Below, piece by piece: positions 1 through 5,843 of a DNA stretch of 12,480 bases. The notes under the pieces were generated by a model. That model saw only the letters and a list, made by a program, of their open reading frames with translations, did not search any database and was not told where the DNA came from. Origin of the DNA: Candidatus Pacearchaeota archaeon. Its GTDB lineage: Archaea; Nanoarchaeota; Nanoarchaeia; Pacearchaeales; GW2011-AR1. The DNA is taken from positions 1 through 12,480 of the forward strand of contig JALOBN010000063.1 of NCBI GenBank assembly GCA_023228245.1, read 5' to 3'. The stretch's first letter is position 1; each line of letters begins with the position of its first letter. The translations under genes and the position numbers were made by a program.

Positions 1-59
1 TCAATTTCATCGACTTGAAATTGGCGGGCTATGTATTCGGTATAGAGATTTGCTTTCAT
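1..59 (-). CDS. Unknown protein, N-terminal fragment (runs off the window)
   Basis: Only the first 19 codons lie in the window, starting MKANLYTEYIARQFQVDEI. The start codon overlaps the stop of the upstream nuclease gene as ATGA, the junction used throughout this unit, so the start is well supported. It is the most distal gene of the leftward recT-containing unit that can be seen. Too little is present to suggest a function. Confidence 0.6.
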   Translation of the reverse strand, partial: MKANLYTEYIARQFQVDEI

Positions 60-877
60 GCTCTCTCCTTGATATGTGGATCATTCCTGCTCGGAACTTC
101 CGAATGCAGCAGCTTGATTATCGCTTCGGCTTTCTTCGGGCCTATGCGCCTGCCATCTTGCTTGAAGCTTGCTAGATCGTCTAAGCTTGCGGTGCAAAGG
201 TTTGCAATGCTTCCATATTCCAAAAGCAATGCTTTTGCTGTCGAATCTCCCACCCCAACGGCCATGCACAGGGCACCATAAGCCCGAGAATCCACCGGGA
301 ACCTTGGCATCCATTGGCTGATGTTCCCCCCATTCAGAACGTTTTTAACGCGACTTAGGATATACTGGTAGGCGAGTTCTCGATTACTACTCAGATACCA
401 TACGGGAATATTCACAGCCTCAAAATCTGCGTCCATCGCGCGCTCGGTATTCTGATCCGATAGCCTATTGTCATCGGTTCTCTTTGCCGCTTTCCCACCA
501 GGCGATGAGACCCAAGGACATGCTCTATGGACTTCGTCTAAGCTGCCCAAGACCGCAATAAAGGCCGGTTCTCGTTCTGCCAGCATGTTCTTTACCTGAT
601 CTCCAAGGTGGCCTTTCTTGCCTTCCTTAGAGGCCCATAGATCGTTGATCTCCTTAACCTCGACATTGACTATCAGCAAATCGCCGTTGCCTCTGGTGGG
701 ATAACGAGGTCCGTCTTTTTGTTCCCAATATTTCCAGAATTTCAGATCTCCAACGATCTCTTCATAGCCATCCCATTGAAAGATTGGCGCGTTTTCGATG
801 GCATACCAAAGAGCCGCTACGCGCTTGGGGGATTGCTGTTCATTCGGAGATGCGAGAACATGGATAGGCTCGCTCAT
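56..877 (-). CDS. ERCC4 (XPF-like) nuclease with C-terminal helix-hairpin-helix motifs
   Basis: Predicted structure-specific DNA endonuclease of 273 aa. The N-terminal half has an ERCC4-type active-site pattern: GD at residues 65-66, then VEVKEINDL at 72-80, matching the family GD...ERKxxxD. E73, K75 and D79 are kept, while the middle Arg of ERK is Val. The C-terminal third (about 205-255) reads as tandem helix-hairpin-helix motifs, seen in VGVGDSTAKALL and GRRIGPKKAEAI, which bind DNA non-specifically. Known archaeal XPF/Hef proteins cut branched or flap DNA. This one lacks a helicase domain, as in crenarchaeal XPF, but is somewhat longer. The ATG at 877 overlaps the previous stop as ATGA and follows GGGTGGT; an in-frame ATG at 892 is less likely. 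Being co-transcribed with recT suggests a role in element recombination or repair. The Arg-to-Val change leaves activity uncertain. Confidence 0.82.
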   Translation of the reverse strand: MSEPIHVLASPNEQQSPKRVAALWYAIENAPIFQWDGYEEIVGDLKFWKYWEQKDGPRYPTRGNGDLLIVNVEVKEINDLWASKEGKKGHLGDQVKNMLAEREPAFIAVLGSLDEVHRACPWVSSPGGKAAKRTDDNRLSDQNTERAMDADFEAVNIPVWYLSSNRELAYQYILSRVKNVLNGGNISQWMPRFPVDSRAYGALCMAVGVGDSTAKALLLEYGSIANLCTASLDDLASFKQDGRRIGPKKAEAIIKLLHSEVPSRNDPHIKERA

Positions 878-1197
878 GCGACCACCCGACATTCGCAGAC
901 CTCGCCTATATGATCCCGGTAGTACTGCATTTTATCAATTCCGAACTTCCCCCGCTGTGATCTGATAGTAGTCCAAAGTTTTCCCTTCCCGGCACCCGCT
1001 TGTAGCAAGAGCACCATGTAGTTGCCGTTCTTGGGAAGCGGATAATACTTGATCTCGCCCGCCTCTTCATAGGCCGTATCATAGAGCAGGAAGTCGGGAG
1101 AGAGATCTTCTAGCTTTACTGGCAGGACATCGAGGAGCTTGGACTGTTGGTAATCTCTGACCATCTTTGTATAAAAATGCGAGAATTTTATGATCAT
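874..1197 (-). CDS. Conserved-looking protein of unknown function, 107 aa
   Basis: Not recognised. The sequence looks like a compact alpha/beta domain: a strand-like MVLLLQAGAG segment (residues 61-70), then LWTTIRS (74-80), and a C-terminal MQYYRDHIGEVCECRVV. The pattern of a hydrophobic strand, TTIR, then YYRxxIGE resembles small uncharacterised phage proteins, but I cannot name a family. The GAGKGK stretch is not a Walker A motif, because it lacks the GKS/T ending and its context. The gene is joined by ATGA overlaps to both neighbours and lies just upstream of the ERCC4 nuclease, so it may be a partner of it. There is no signal peptide or membrane segment. Confidence 0.72.
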   Translation of the reverse strand: MIIKFSHFYTKMVRDYQQSKLLDVLPVKLEDLSPDFLLYDTAYEEAGEIKYYPLPKNGNYMVLLLQAGAGKGKLWTTIRSQRGKFGIDKMQYYRDHIGEVCECRVVA

Positions 1198-1700
1198 GGC
1201 TTGTCTCCTTCGATGGCCGCGAGATACCGCAATAGGAACTCAAGCGCGTCGTCCCATTCGCCTTCATTTTCGGAACTCAGGAACTTTATGATGGCATTTA
1301 TATAACGGGCATCTTCGGCTTGTGGGACAATGCCAGTGGAAAGCTTCGCTGTCGCCTCGTCCAATTCGATCTTTCTTTTCTCATTCACCGTATTCATTTC
1401 GATGCATAGCGGATTGGTCGGGTCGCCTCCTAGAACATCACTCCAAGAGCAATTGCACATTGACCTATAGCTCTGCAAGATTCGCAATGCATAGCCGCCA
1501 TCTGGGGTGGCATTTACAAAGTTATGTTCTTGGTAGAACTTGGCCCTGCCTTCCAGTTCTGCGATCCTCTCCCGAGATGTAACCAGTTCATCAATAGCCT
1601 TTCCGTATTCTTCCGCCAACGAATTGTAGCAAATATCGTCCTCTTTTCGCAGTGATGCTAATCGCTTGGCTTCATCGAGGTTAACGGGGGATTCAGTCAT
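1194..1700 (-). CDS. Coiled-coil protein of unknown function, 168 aa
   Basis: Not recognised. Residues about 20-60 form a charged heptad-like helix (EEYGKAIDELVTSRERIAEL), followed by a cysteine-containing middle (SMCNCSW). A C-terminal helical part contains RYINAIIKFL and DALEFLLRYLA. That tail resembles the short helical module at the ends of the genes at 6334-6780 and 10443-10727. The start at 1700 was chosen because GGGGATC lies just upstream and an 8-base overlap with the preceding gene is normal here; a more upstream ATG at 1763 would overlap that gene far more. It could be a scaffold or accessory protein, with no direct functional clue. Confidence 0.72.
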   Translation of the reverse strand: MTESPVNLDEAKRLASLRKEDDICYNSLAEEYGKAIDELVTSRERIAELEGRAKFYQEHNFVNATPDGGYALRILQSYRSMCNCSWSDVLGGDPTNPLCIEMNTVNEKRKIELDEATAKLSTGIVPQAEDARYINAIIKFLSSENEGEWDDALEFLLRYLAAIEGDKP

Positions 1701-1857
1701 GCTGATCCCCTGCCGCCAACTTCGTGCATATTTTGCATTTCTTCTCTTCGGGCGGATTCTCAACGGGCTCTTTCATGAGTTTGGCCATTCGACATAATGA
1801 CCATCCCCGAACGCCTACAATATGATACTTTCTGCCATATGATTGAATCCAGGTCAT
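1693..1857 (-). CDS. Small putative zinc-binding protein, 54 aa
   Basis: A miniprotein with H12, C22, C41 and C44, the last two as CKIC, arranged like a small treble-clef or knuckle site (H-x9-C-x18-CxxC). Small proteins with an H...C...CxxC layout, in which the first Cys follows a GxxLC-like turn (here GWSLC), are common in phage genomes and are usually of unknown role. The ATG at 1857 overlaps the previous stop as ATGA; an earlier ATG at 1887 would overlap the neighbour by 34 bases. Metal binding is inferred from the residues only. Confidence 0.68.
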   Translation of the reverse strand: MTWIQSYGRKYHIVGVRGWSLCRMAKLMKEPVENPPEEKKCKICTKLAAGDQHD

Positions 1858-2048
1858 TTCATGACCTCCGCTATCTGCATTCTCCAATGCATGATTTGAA
1901 CGTCTGCCGCTTCTTTCATTCCATCAGTCGCAGATTTCCTTAGGATCTCCTGCGCGACTTTCAAGAGTTCGGATATCAGCAAAAGTTCTGCCTCGCTGCA
2001 TAGAATTGTGTACTGACCGCCTTTGGCTTTTCGAACGGAGAAGGTCAT
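1854..2048 (-). CDS. Small helical protein of unknown function, 64 aa
   Basis: Not recognised. After a short basic strand (MTFSVRKAKGGQYTILCS), nearly all of the protein is predicted amphipathic helix (EAELLLISELLKVAQEILRK, then a second helix to the end). The start overlaps the upstream stop as ATGA. One strand plus two helices is compatible with a small dimeric adaptor, but no family is evident. Confidence 0.7.
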   Translation of the reverse strand: MTFSVRKAKGGQYTILCSEAELLLISELLKVAQEILRKSATDGMKEAADVQIMHWRMQIAEVMK

Positions 2049-3028
2049 TTCTTCATCTCCTCCATCATCTCTTCCAGCACATCTGCCGCCCCATGCGCAA
2101 ATTCTGGATCGTTATCCATATCCGGCATTCGCAATGATCGGATGGCATAATCAAGTGCTGCTATGCGAATATCTTCTACTTCATCCATGCATTCGGCGCA
2201 AGTCATGCCATTGCAAGCAAGATCGTCTTCCATTTGCTTGATGATCTTTCGTTGGGTCTTGATATCTTTATTTCGGAAGTCTGCGACTTCAAGAGTGCCG
2301 TCTGCGATCATGGCACCGAGAGTCAAATCAGTTCGTGGAAGAGTTTTGGGGTCCAATGCATTTTCGATCTGCGATCTCTGGAAGGCTTCGACAAATGCCA
2401 ACCGCTTCCCGACATCTTCGACATCTCCAATCAATTCCGCATGTGATTCGCCTATTTCTTTTAGATGTTTCTCGATGGCAGATAGCCGCCTATGATCATT
2501 TCCCATTGTCGAACATGGAATAGAGCAATATTGTTCTCCGTCTTGACCCTTGATCGCGGCGTTTCCTAGATATTTGCCACACCAATCACATTTCAGTCTA
2601 TATTCGGTCGGCATTTCCTTCTTGCATGGGATTTCATCGGGTCCGAGTTTTCGCAGGCTCGATGCGGGCCAAATGGATTGCATCACACCATGACATGAAT
2701 ATCCATGCAATCCAATGGGCCAAGACGGATCATCGATTTCTTCTATCATGAATCGTTTTCCGATAGTATCGGTTAGCCCCGTGATGGATGGCCCAACCAC
2801 CTCTACATAATCTCCTATCTGCGATTCCTCGACCTTGCGCAGGGAACTGACAGGATACCAAGGAACCCCGATCCGCGACGCCATGATACCCCCGTCGAAT
2901 TCTTCGTTGTTTCCAATACGTAGTTCTGAAATTTTGAACCTGTTTCCTATTCTTGATACGTCTCCATATGAATCTGGTCCGATGATTTCTACTTTATCAT
3001 CGAGTTGAAGAGGAGAGGCGGGATTCAT
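2045..3028 (-). CDS. Duplicated SH3-like domains plus zinc site and helical tail, 327 aa
   Basis: Residues about 9-66 and 70-129 are two diverged copies of one domain. Each runs DxVEIIGP or DYVEVVGP, then G...IGxRFxIxE, and ends WYPVSSLRK or IWPASSLRK, as in SH3-like/KOW-like beta barrels that often bind nucleic acid or protein. Next comes a probable treble-clef zinc site, C147-x2-C150 and C168-x3-C172, reading KCDWCGK...YCSIPC. The rest is helical with a coiled-coil stretch (about 178-215) and a C-x4-C-x2-C cluster at 272-280. The start at 3028 overlaps the recT stop as ATGA, so the two are translationally coupled. Position directly after recT suggests a single-strand or recombination accessory role, but this is inference. 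The whole protein was not recognised as a named family. Confidence 0.75.
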   Translation of the reverse strand: MNPASPLQLDDKVEIIGPDSYGDVSRIGNRFKISELRIGNNEEFDGGIMASRIGVPWYPVSSLRKVEESQIGDYVEVVGPSITGLTDTIGKRFMIEEIDDPSWPIGLHGYSCHGVMQSIWPASSLRKLGPDEIPCKKEMPTEYRLKCDWCGKYLGNAAIKGQDGEQYCSIPCSTMGNDHRRLSAIEKHLKEIGESHAELIGDVEDVGKRLAFVEAFQRSQIENALDPKTLPRTDLTLGAMIADGTLEVADFRNKDIKTQRKIIKQMEDDLACNGMTCAECMDEVEDIRIAALDYAIRSLRMPDMDNDPEFAHGAADVLEEMMEEMKK

Positions 3029-3906
3029 GCCTTAACCTCCTTCTCTGGATCTATCCCCATTTCGGCTTGATCGTACATACCCGAAAACTCAGACGGGAAT
3101 GCCTCTCGGAGAGCTTGGACCAAGGCCACTTTTCTAATCATTGTGGCGGGTTTTGTGACCCAATTAGACTTCCCGGTATCATATTCTTTTCGCGGAACTT
3201 CCATCTTATAAGGAGTCTTCTCGCGATCCACTCTATAGACTTCTGCCCATCCTCCCACAAGGACTTCGCCTTCCATCCAGAAGGTGCCCTCTCTCCTCTC
3301 AAGGACATCGCCTATTTTCACTATGATGCCCGCCTTGTAACCGGCGAATTTGGGGTGATCCTCCGCCTTCTTGGTGAATGAATCCTTGCCTACCACCATT
3401 TGGGCGGCTTTGGTTTGATCGTACTTGATTAAGTATGCATCCCGGAGGAACGGGTTAAGGTTCCGGGCCTGACAAAGCTTCAAGAAGATCATAACTTCCT
3501 GATCATTGGCCACCGGACAGATATAGGTCTTGATGTCGTCGAAGGTCAATTCGGCTACCTGGATATCTCTGATAGGCATATCAGGCTTCGCCAGAGGCCC
3601 GCAAACGGCATTTCTTGTCTTGGATGGCATAATCGCCTTATCTGTCTGAGATGTGGCCTTTCTGGGCGATTCTACGGCGTTGCTGTCTCTTGCATCCATG
3701 ATGATCTCTCGGAGCGCGGCCAATAGGCTCGCATCGGTGCAGGTGAATCCGGGGCCAATGATGATCTCGATGTCATTGCCGTCTTTGAGATGCCAGGAAT
3801 CGGTAGGCTCATCATAGGACTTTTCTATCTTGAGATCTGGATACTTTTGGCAATAGGTTTCAATTGCAGATGCAATTTCGGGTTTGGTGGGAACTTTGCC
3901 AGCCAT
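3025..3906 (-). CDS. recT: RecT/Bet-family single-strand annealing protein with N-terminal extension
   Basis: Phage-type recombinase that coats single-stranded DNA and anneals complementary strands. The family core starts near residue 112. Diagnostic stretches are LKLCQARNLNPFLRDAYLIK (142-161), VVGKDSFTKKAE (171-182), GGWAEV (218-223) and PATMIRKVALVQALREAFP (253-271), followed by a FSGMYDQAEM tail typical of the family. Residues 1-75 are an extra domain not usual in RecT or Bet, with a strand-rich NDIEIIIGPGF segment and a helix SLLAALREIIMDAR, joined by a polar linker (76-108). Total 293 aa. The start ATG directly follows the upstream stop, preceded by GAAGGCGATC as ribosome site. No RecE-, lambda Exo- or YqaJ-type exonuclease is seen nearby; the only nuclease in the unit is the ERCC4 protein. 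Confidence 0.95.
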   Translation of the reverse strand: MAGKVPTKPEIASAIETYCQKYPDLKIEKSYDEPTDSWHLKDGNDIEIIIGPGFTCTDASLLAALREIIMDARDSNAVESPRKATSQTDKAIMPSKTRNAVCGPLAKPDMPIRDIQVAELTFDDIKTYICPVANDQEVMIFLKLCQARNLNPFLRDAYLIKYDQTKAAQMVVGKDSFTKKAEDHPKFAGYKAGIIVKIGDVLERREGTFWMEGEVLVGGWAEVYRVDREKTPYKMEVPRKEYDTGKSNWVTKPATMIRKVALVQALREAFPSEFSGMYDQAEMGIDPEKEVKA

Positions 3907-4176
3907 TTAGATCGCCTTCCTTTTCATTTCTTCATACTTTCTTTCTGCTTCCCATGTCTCTTCTTCGTCTGCATCAATTACTGGCAAGTCGGACAGAGAG
4001 ATTGGATTTTCTTCATATCCAATTACATCGCCCGATGGATGATATATTTCCTGCATTGGTGCGTCTATTCTGCCTTCCTGTGAAAACAACTCTTCCGCCT
4101 GCCTGGCAATACCCTGCTCATATTCGAATTGCGCAAATTCGAATGAATGAACGGGCGTCTCTTCTTCGCGATCCAT
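3907..4176 (-). CDS. Small acidic protein of unknown function, 89 aa
   Basis: Not recognised. It is strongly acidic (runs such as DREEET, DADEEETWEAE) with a basic end EEMKRKAI. The N-terminal part (residues 8-33) is a predicted helix, and the middle is probably disordered. Its start abuts the previous stop and its own stop abuts the recT start, so it is translated just before RecT and could be a RecT partner or DNA mimic; that role is only inferred from charge and position. The final codons KAI-stop encode the Shine-Dalgarno sequence of recT. Confidence 0.72.
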   Translation of the reverse strand: MDREEETPVHSFEFAQFEYEQGIARQAEELFSQEGRIDAPMQEIYHPSGDVIGYEENPISLSDLPVIDADEEETWEAERKYEEMKRKAI

Positions 4177-4644
4177 TCAGACACCCCCATTCTCCGGCAA
4201 TTCCATATCCATAACCTCATACCGATATGTGGTCACTTTCTCCACAAAATCGTCCATCGTCTTCTTTCCGATCAGAGCATCGGCTTTAGTTAGCTCCACT
4301 TTACAGACGCTCTTAAGCAGGTCTGGGAAGGCCGCCGCGAACTTGTCAGTTAGCACGGTCCTTCGGGTAGTTGCGGATCGCATGATCTTTATGCTGCCTT
4401 CCCGATAGCTCTCGCCCTTCTTCTTCAGCGCCTTGAGGAACTTGTCCTCGCCATATGGCAGGCCGGGCGCGATGCGGGCCAATTCTTCCTCATATTCCTG
4501 GGCCTTTTGTGCCCTCTGTTCCCGCATGGACTTGAGGCCAAAGGTCACCTCGGCCTCGGCTATCTGATCATCTAGGGCTTTTAGGGCGCGATGCATGACG
4601 GCGAGATTCTGGATAGGAGATATTTTCATTTCTTCGGCTTGCAT
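4177..4644 (-). CDS. Coiled-coil protein next to recT, 155 aa
   Basis: The N-terminal half (about 15-60) is a long charged helix or coiled coil. The C-terminal half contains a compact basic region (EGSIKIMRSATTRRTVLTDK) and a helix-rich end (KVELTKADALIGKKTMDDFV). This coiled coil plus small C-terminal domain resembles, loosely, host-nuclease-inhibitor (Gam-like) and other accessory proteins found beside phage recombinases, but I cannot make a firm match. The start at 4644 is preceded by a strong GGAGG with a 7-base spacer. A second ATG at 4629 would form an ATGA overlap with the upstream stop and is the alternative. Confidence 0.74.
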   Translation of the reverse strand: MQAEEMKISPIQNLAVMHRALKALDDQIAEAEVTFGLKSMREQRAQKAQEYEEELARIAPGLPYGEDKFLKALKKKGESYREGSIKIMRSATTRRTVLTDKFAAAFPDLLKSVCKVELTKADALIGKKTMDDFVEKVTTYRYEVMDMELPENGGV

Positions 4645-4790
4645 GTGATAGCCTCCAAGTATCTGCGAACCACGTCTGCATGATACTGATCTGTTCCATA
4701 ATCGCAGGGGCGCACGCTCATGAGAACGTGGATAATTTTTCGAAAGGCGCGTGCATCGCCTTTCTCTGGCGTGATCGTAATCGACTCCAT
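4626..4790 (-). CDS. Small protein of unknown function, 54 aa
   Basis: Not recognised. It reads MESITITPEKGDARAFRKII at the N-terminus, with one central helix and a short basic tail ending KPKK. The start at 4790 is chosen because GAGGCGATC, a near-perfect archaeal Shine-Dalgarno sequence, lies 4 bases upstream and the preceding gene stops one base before the ATG. An in-frame ATG at 4829 lies inside the preceding gene and is probably not used. Confidence 0.66.
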   Translation of the reverse strand: MESITITPEKGDARAFRKIIHVLMSVRPCDYGTDQYHADVVRRYLEAITCKPKK

Positions 4791-4791
4791 T

Positions 4792-4941
4792 TCAGATCGC
4801 CTCGATTCTCTGGAATGCGTCCCACGCATGGACTAAATCATAATCACATGCATGAATTTTCGCATTCAGCCTCCGCTTTCCGCGTGATAGTGCGTCGCGC
4901 AGGTCTGCGCGTGTCAAAGGCCATGAGCATCTGTTTGCCAT
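4792..4941 (-). CDS. Small basic protein of unknown function, 49 aa
   Basis: This reading frame fills the gap between the RHH gene and the gene at 4626-4790. It begins MANRCSWPLTRADLRDALSR and ends FQRIEAI. It starts 2 bases after the RHH stop, with GGAAGGATTGAAG as ribosome site, and ends one base before the next ATG. It is basic and mostly helical with two Cys and no recognisable domain. The fit between the flanking genes is the main evidence that it is real. Its last codons (GAG GCG ATC TGA) also serve as the next gene's Shine-Dalgarno site. Confidence 0.6.
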   Translation of the reverse strand: MANRCSWPLTRADLRDALSRGKRRLNAKIHACDYDLVHAWDAFQRIEAI

Positions 4942-4943
4942 CT

Positions 4944-5078
4944 TCAATCCTTCCTCGTCATAAGCTCATTCACGGCAAACTCAAATCCGTGGCTGATATT
5001 CCGAAATCTCTTTTTCTCGACTTCTTTCTCTAGCCAGCGGGCGGTTTCCTCGCTCACTGTAATCGTATATCTTTCCAT
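4944..5078 (-). CDS. Ribbon-helix-helix (CopG-like) DNA-binding protein, 44 aa
   Basis: Predicted transcription regulator heading the leftward recT unit. The N-terminal strand ERYTITVSEETARWLEKEV (2-20) has the alternating RHH pattern, in which RYTITV is the DNA-contacting beta strand. It is followed by helix A, a turn NISHGF where RHH proteins have their N-capping residue, and helix B (EFAVNELM). At 44 aa it is about the minimal size for a complete RHH fold, which binds DNA as a dimer of dimers on short repeats. The ATG at 5078 lies about 25 bases from the centre of an ATTTATAT TATA box, so the message is probably leaderless. Repeats around that promoter make autoregulation likely. Confidence 0.8.
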   Translation of the reverse strand: MERYTITVSEETARWLEKEVEKKRFRNISHGFEFAVNELMTRKD

Positions 5079-5079
5079 A

Positions 5080-5089
5080 GCATGTACTT
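5080..5089 (-). promoter_or_regulatory. Shared putative operator box at the RHH1 start
   Basis: Identical to the 10-base box at 8405-8414 and placed one base upstream of the RHH1 start codon. It also forms the left arm of the GCATG-N7-CATGC inverted repeat. Operator function is inferred from identity and placement. Confidence 0.45.
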
Positions 5090-5099
5090 ATCATGCTTG

Positions 5100-5107
5100 A
5101 TATAAAT
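5100..5107 (-). promoter_or_regulatory. Leftward archaeal TATA box for the RHH/recT unit
   Basis: On the minus strand this reads ATTTATAT, with CGATAAGT directly upstream fitting the archaeal BRE (cRnaANt). Its centre is about 25 bases from the RHH start codon at 5078, the usual TATA-to-transcription-start distance in Archaea, so transcription should begin at or beside the ATG. Confidence 0.62.
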
Positions 5108-5141
5108 ACTTATCGATGCGTACTATCTAGCATTGCGTAAC

Positions 5142-5149
5142 ATATAAAT
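5142..5149 (+). promoter_or_regulatory. Rightward archaeal TATA box for the 5174-5843 unit
   Basis: This reads ATATAAAT with a BRE-like CGTAAC just upstream. Its centre is about 28 bases from the ATG at 5174, which predicts a leader of only a few bases. Because the box is nearly symmetric it could also serve leftward, so direction is inferred from gene positions. Confidence 0.5.
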
Positions 5150-5173
5150 AGGATCGAAATGAATAGATTGCCT

Positions 5174-5329
5174 ATGTTAATGGTTAGGATTGCTAACGAT
5201 GTATCTATATCCATGCGACTCCGCGAAGAATTAAAATCCGGGTCGGTGGAATCGGTCCACATTCGCCGAACCGGAAACGGCGATCTTTTGAGCATCGATT
5301 ATGTAACGCCAGAGGGATATAAGCCATGA
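5174..5329 (+). CDS. Small protein of unknown function, 51 aa
   Basis: First gene of the short rightward unit. It begins MLMVRIANDVSISMRLREEL, followed by a short beta-like region (SVHIRRTGNGDLLSIDYV) and ends PEGYKP. Its stop overlaps the next start as ATGA. Possible starts are ATG at 5159, 5174 and 5180. I chose 5174 because the TATA box at 5142-5149 would put the transcript start near 5172, which excludes 5159. The strand-helix beginning is mildly reminiscent of small DNA-binding folds but cannot be assigned. Confidence 0.6.
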   Translation: MLMVRIANDVSISMRLREELKSGSVESVHIRRTGNGDLLSIDYVTPEGYKP

Positions 5330-5712
5330 TCGAACCACCCAAGATCGATATCGAAAAGCTTCGGACCTTAGAAAAAGCAGCATCCGAAGTTGGACAATAC
5401 ATATTCGAAACAATGGGAACAGAAATTCGACCACGACGTTCAGATGAATATGGGTCGTATCTAGCGGATTTCGCATTTTCGGAAGACGCCGCGCTATATG
5501 TTGAGATGCGCAATTCTCTGCCCGCCATCTTGGATGAGCTGGAAGCCGTGCGAGCCATTGTCAAGGAATTGGCAGAAAGCAACCCCGAAGACGCGGATGA
5601 ACGATGCGTTTTCTGCAATCGATGGCAAGGCGGGCATTTGGTAGGCGATCCGCTGCCAGGGCATGAGGCGGATTGCTTGATCACGCGGGCCAAGAGGCTG
5701 GTGAACGGATGA
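5326..5712 (+). CDS. Ea22-like helical motif fused to C-terminal zinc site, 128 aa
   Basis: The middle segment DAALYVEMRNSLPAILDELE (54-73) matches the D-x-FIA-x-ARN-x-LP-x-LLDE(L/I)E signature of Ea22-like/ead accessory proteins of phages. The C-terminal part has C94-x2-C97, H104, H113 and C117 (CVFCNRW...GHEADCLITRAKRL), a plausible zinc site common in small phage proteins where the final DC is followed by AR. In lambda-like phages the Ea22 region is non-essential early DNA; its role is unknown. ATGA overlaps at both ends couple it to its neighbours. The N-terminal MIEPPKIDIEKL resembles MIEPAKLVLT of the gene at 10443. Confidence 0.78.
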   Translation: MIEPPKIDIEKLRTLEKAASEVGQYIFETMGTEIRPRRSDEYGSYLADFAFSEDAALYVEMRNSLPAILDELEAVRAIVKELAESNPEDADERCVFCNRWQGGHLVGDPLPGHEADCLITRAKRLVNG

Positions 5713-5843
5713 TTTACTGTGAATCCTACCAATATGGTGAAGATCGGGGATTGAGAAATATGAAACTCTGGTGCAAATTGCACCAAATATCTGTCTATCC
5801 AGAAGATATGGATTGCGGAAAAGGATTAGCGAAAAAAGATTAA
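5709..5843 (+). CDS. Small Cys/His protein, 44 aa
   Basis: Read directly from the sequence. It starts with an ATGA overlap on the preceding stop and begins MIYCESYQYGEDRGLRNMKL. C4, C22, H25 and C36 (WCKLH...PEDMDCGKG) make a possible zinc ligand set, so it may be another metal-binding miniprotein. Its TAA overlaps by 4 bases the stop of the converging gene at 5840-6337. It is short, but the coupling and Cys/His layout support it. Confidence 0.62.
   Translation: MIYCESYQYGEDRGLRNMKLWCKLHQISVYPEDMDCGKGLAKKD

Larger units (their letters stand above)
5079..5173. promoter_or_regulatory. Divergent promoter region 1 with repeats (putative RHH operator)
   Basis: This non-coding stretch separates the leftward RHH/recT unit from the short rightward unit. 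It holds a leftward TATA box (minus-strand ATTTATAT, 5107-5100) preceded by CGATAAG as a BRE. It also holds a rightward TATA box (ATATAAAT, 5142-5149) preceded by CGTAAC. TACTTATC occurs at 5085-5092 and 5107-5114, exactly 22 bases apart, about two helical turns, and a variant TACTATC is at 5121-5127. GCATG-N7-CATGC (5080-5096) is an inverted repeat overlapping the leftward start point. RHH repressors commonly bind such short spaced repeats. Confidence 0.65.

Noticed and set aside
974..1015. GAGKGK as a possible Walker A site in the 107-aa protein
   Set aside because: Does not end GKS/GKT, lies at an unsuitable position, and no Walker B follows.
3790..4214. Hydrophobic and aromatic open frames on the plus strand
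   Set aside because: Shadows of the start of recT and the acidic gene; the aromatic content comes from the reverse complement of Glu/Lys-rich codons.
5205..5786. 193-codon open frame on the minus strand
   Set aside because: Opposite to the coupled genes at 5174-5712; Ser-rich, unstructured composition and no ribosome site. The plus-strand gene has clear motifs.
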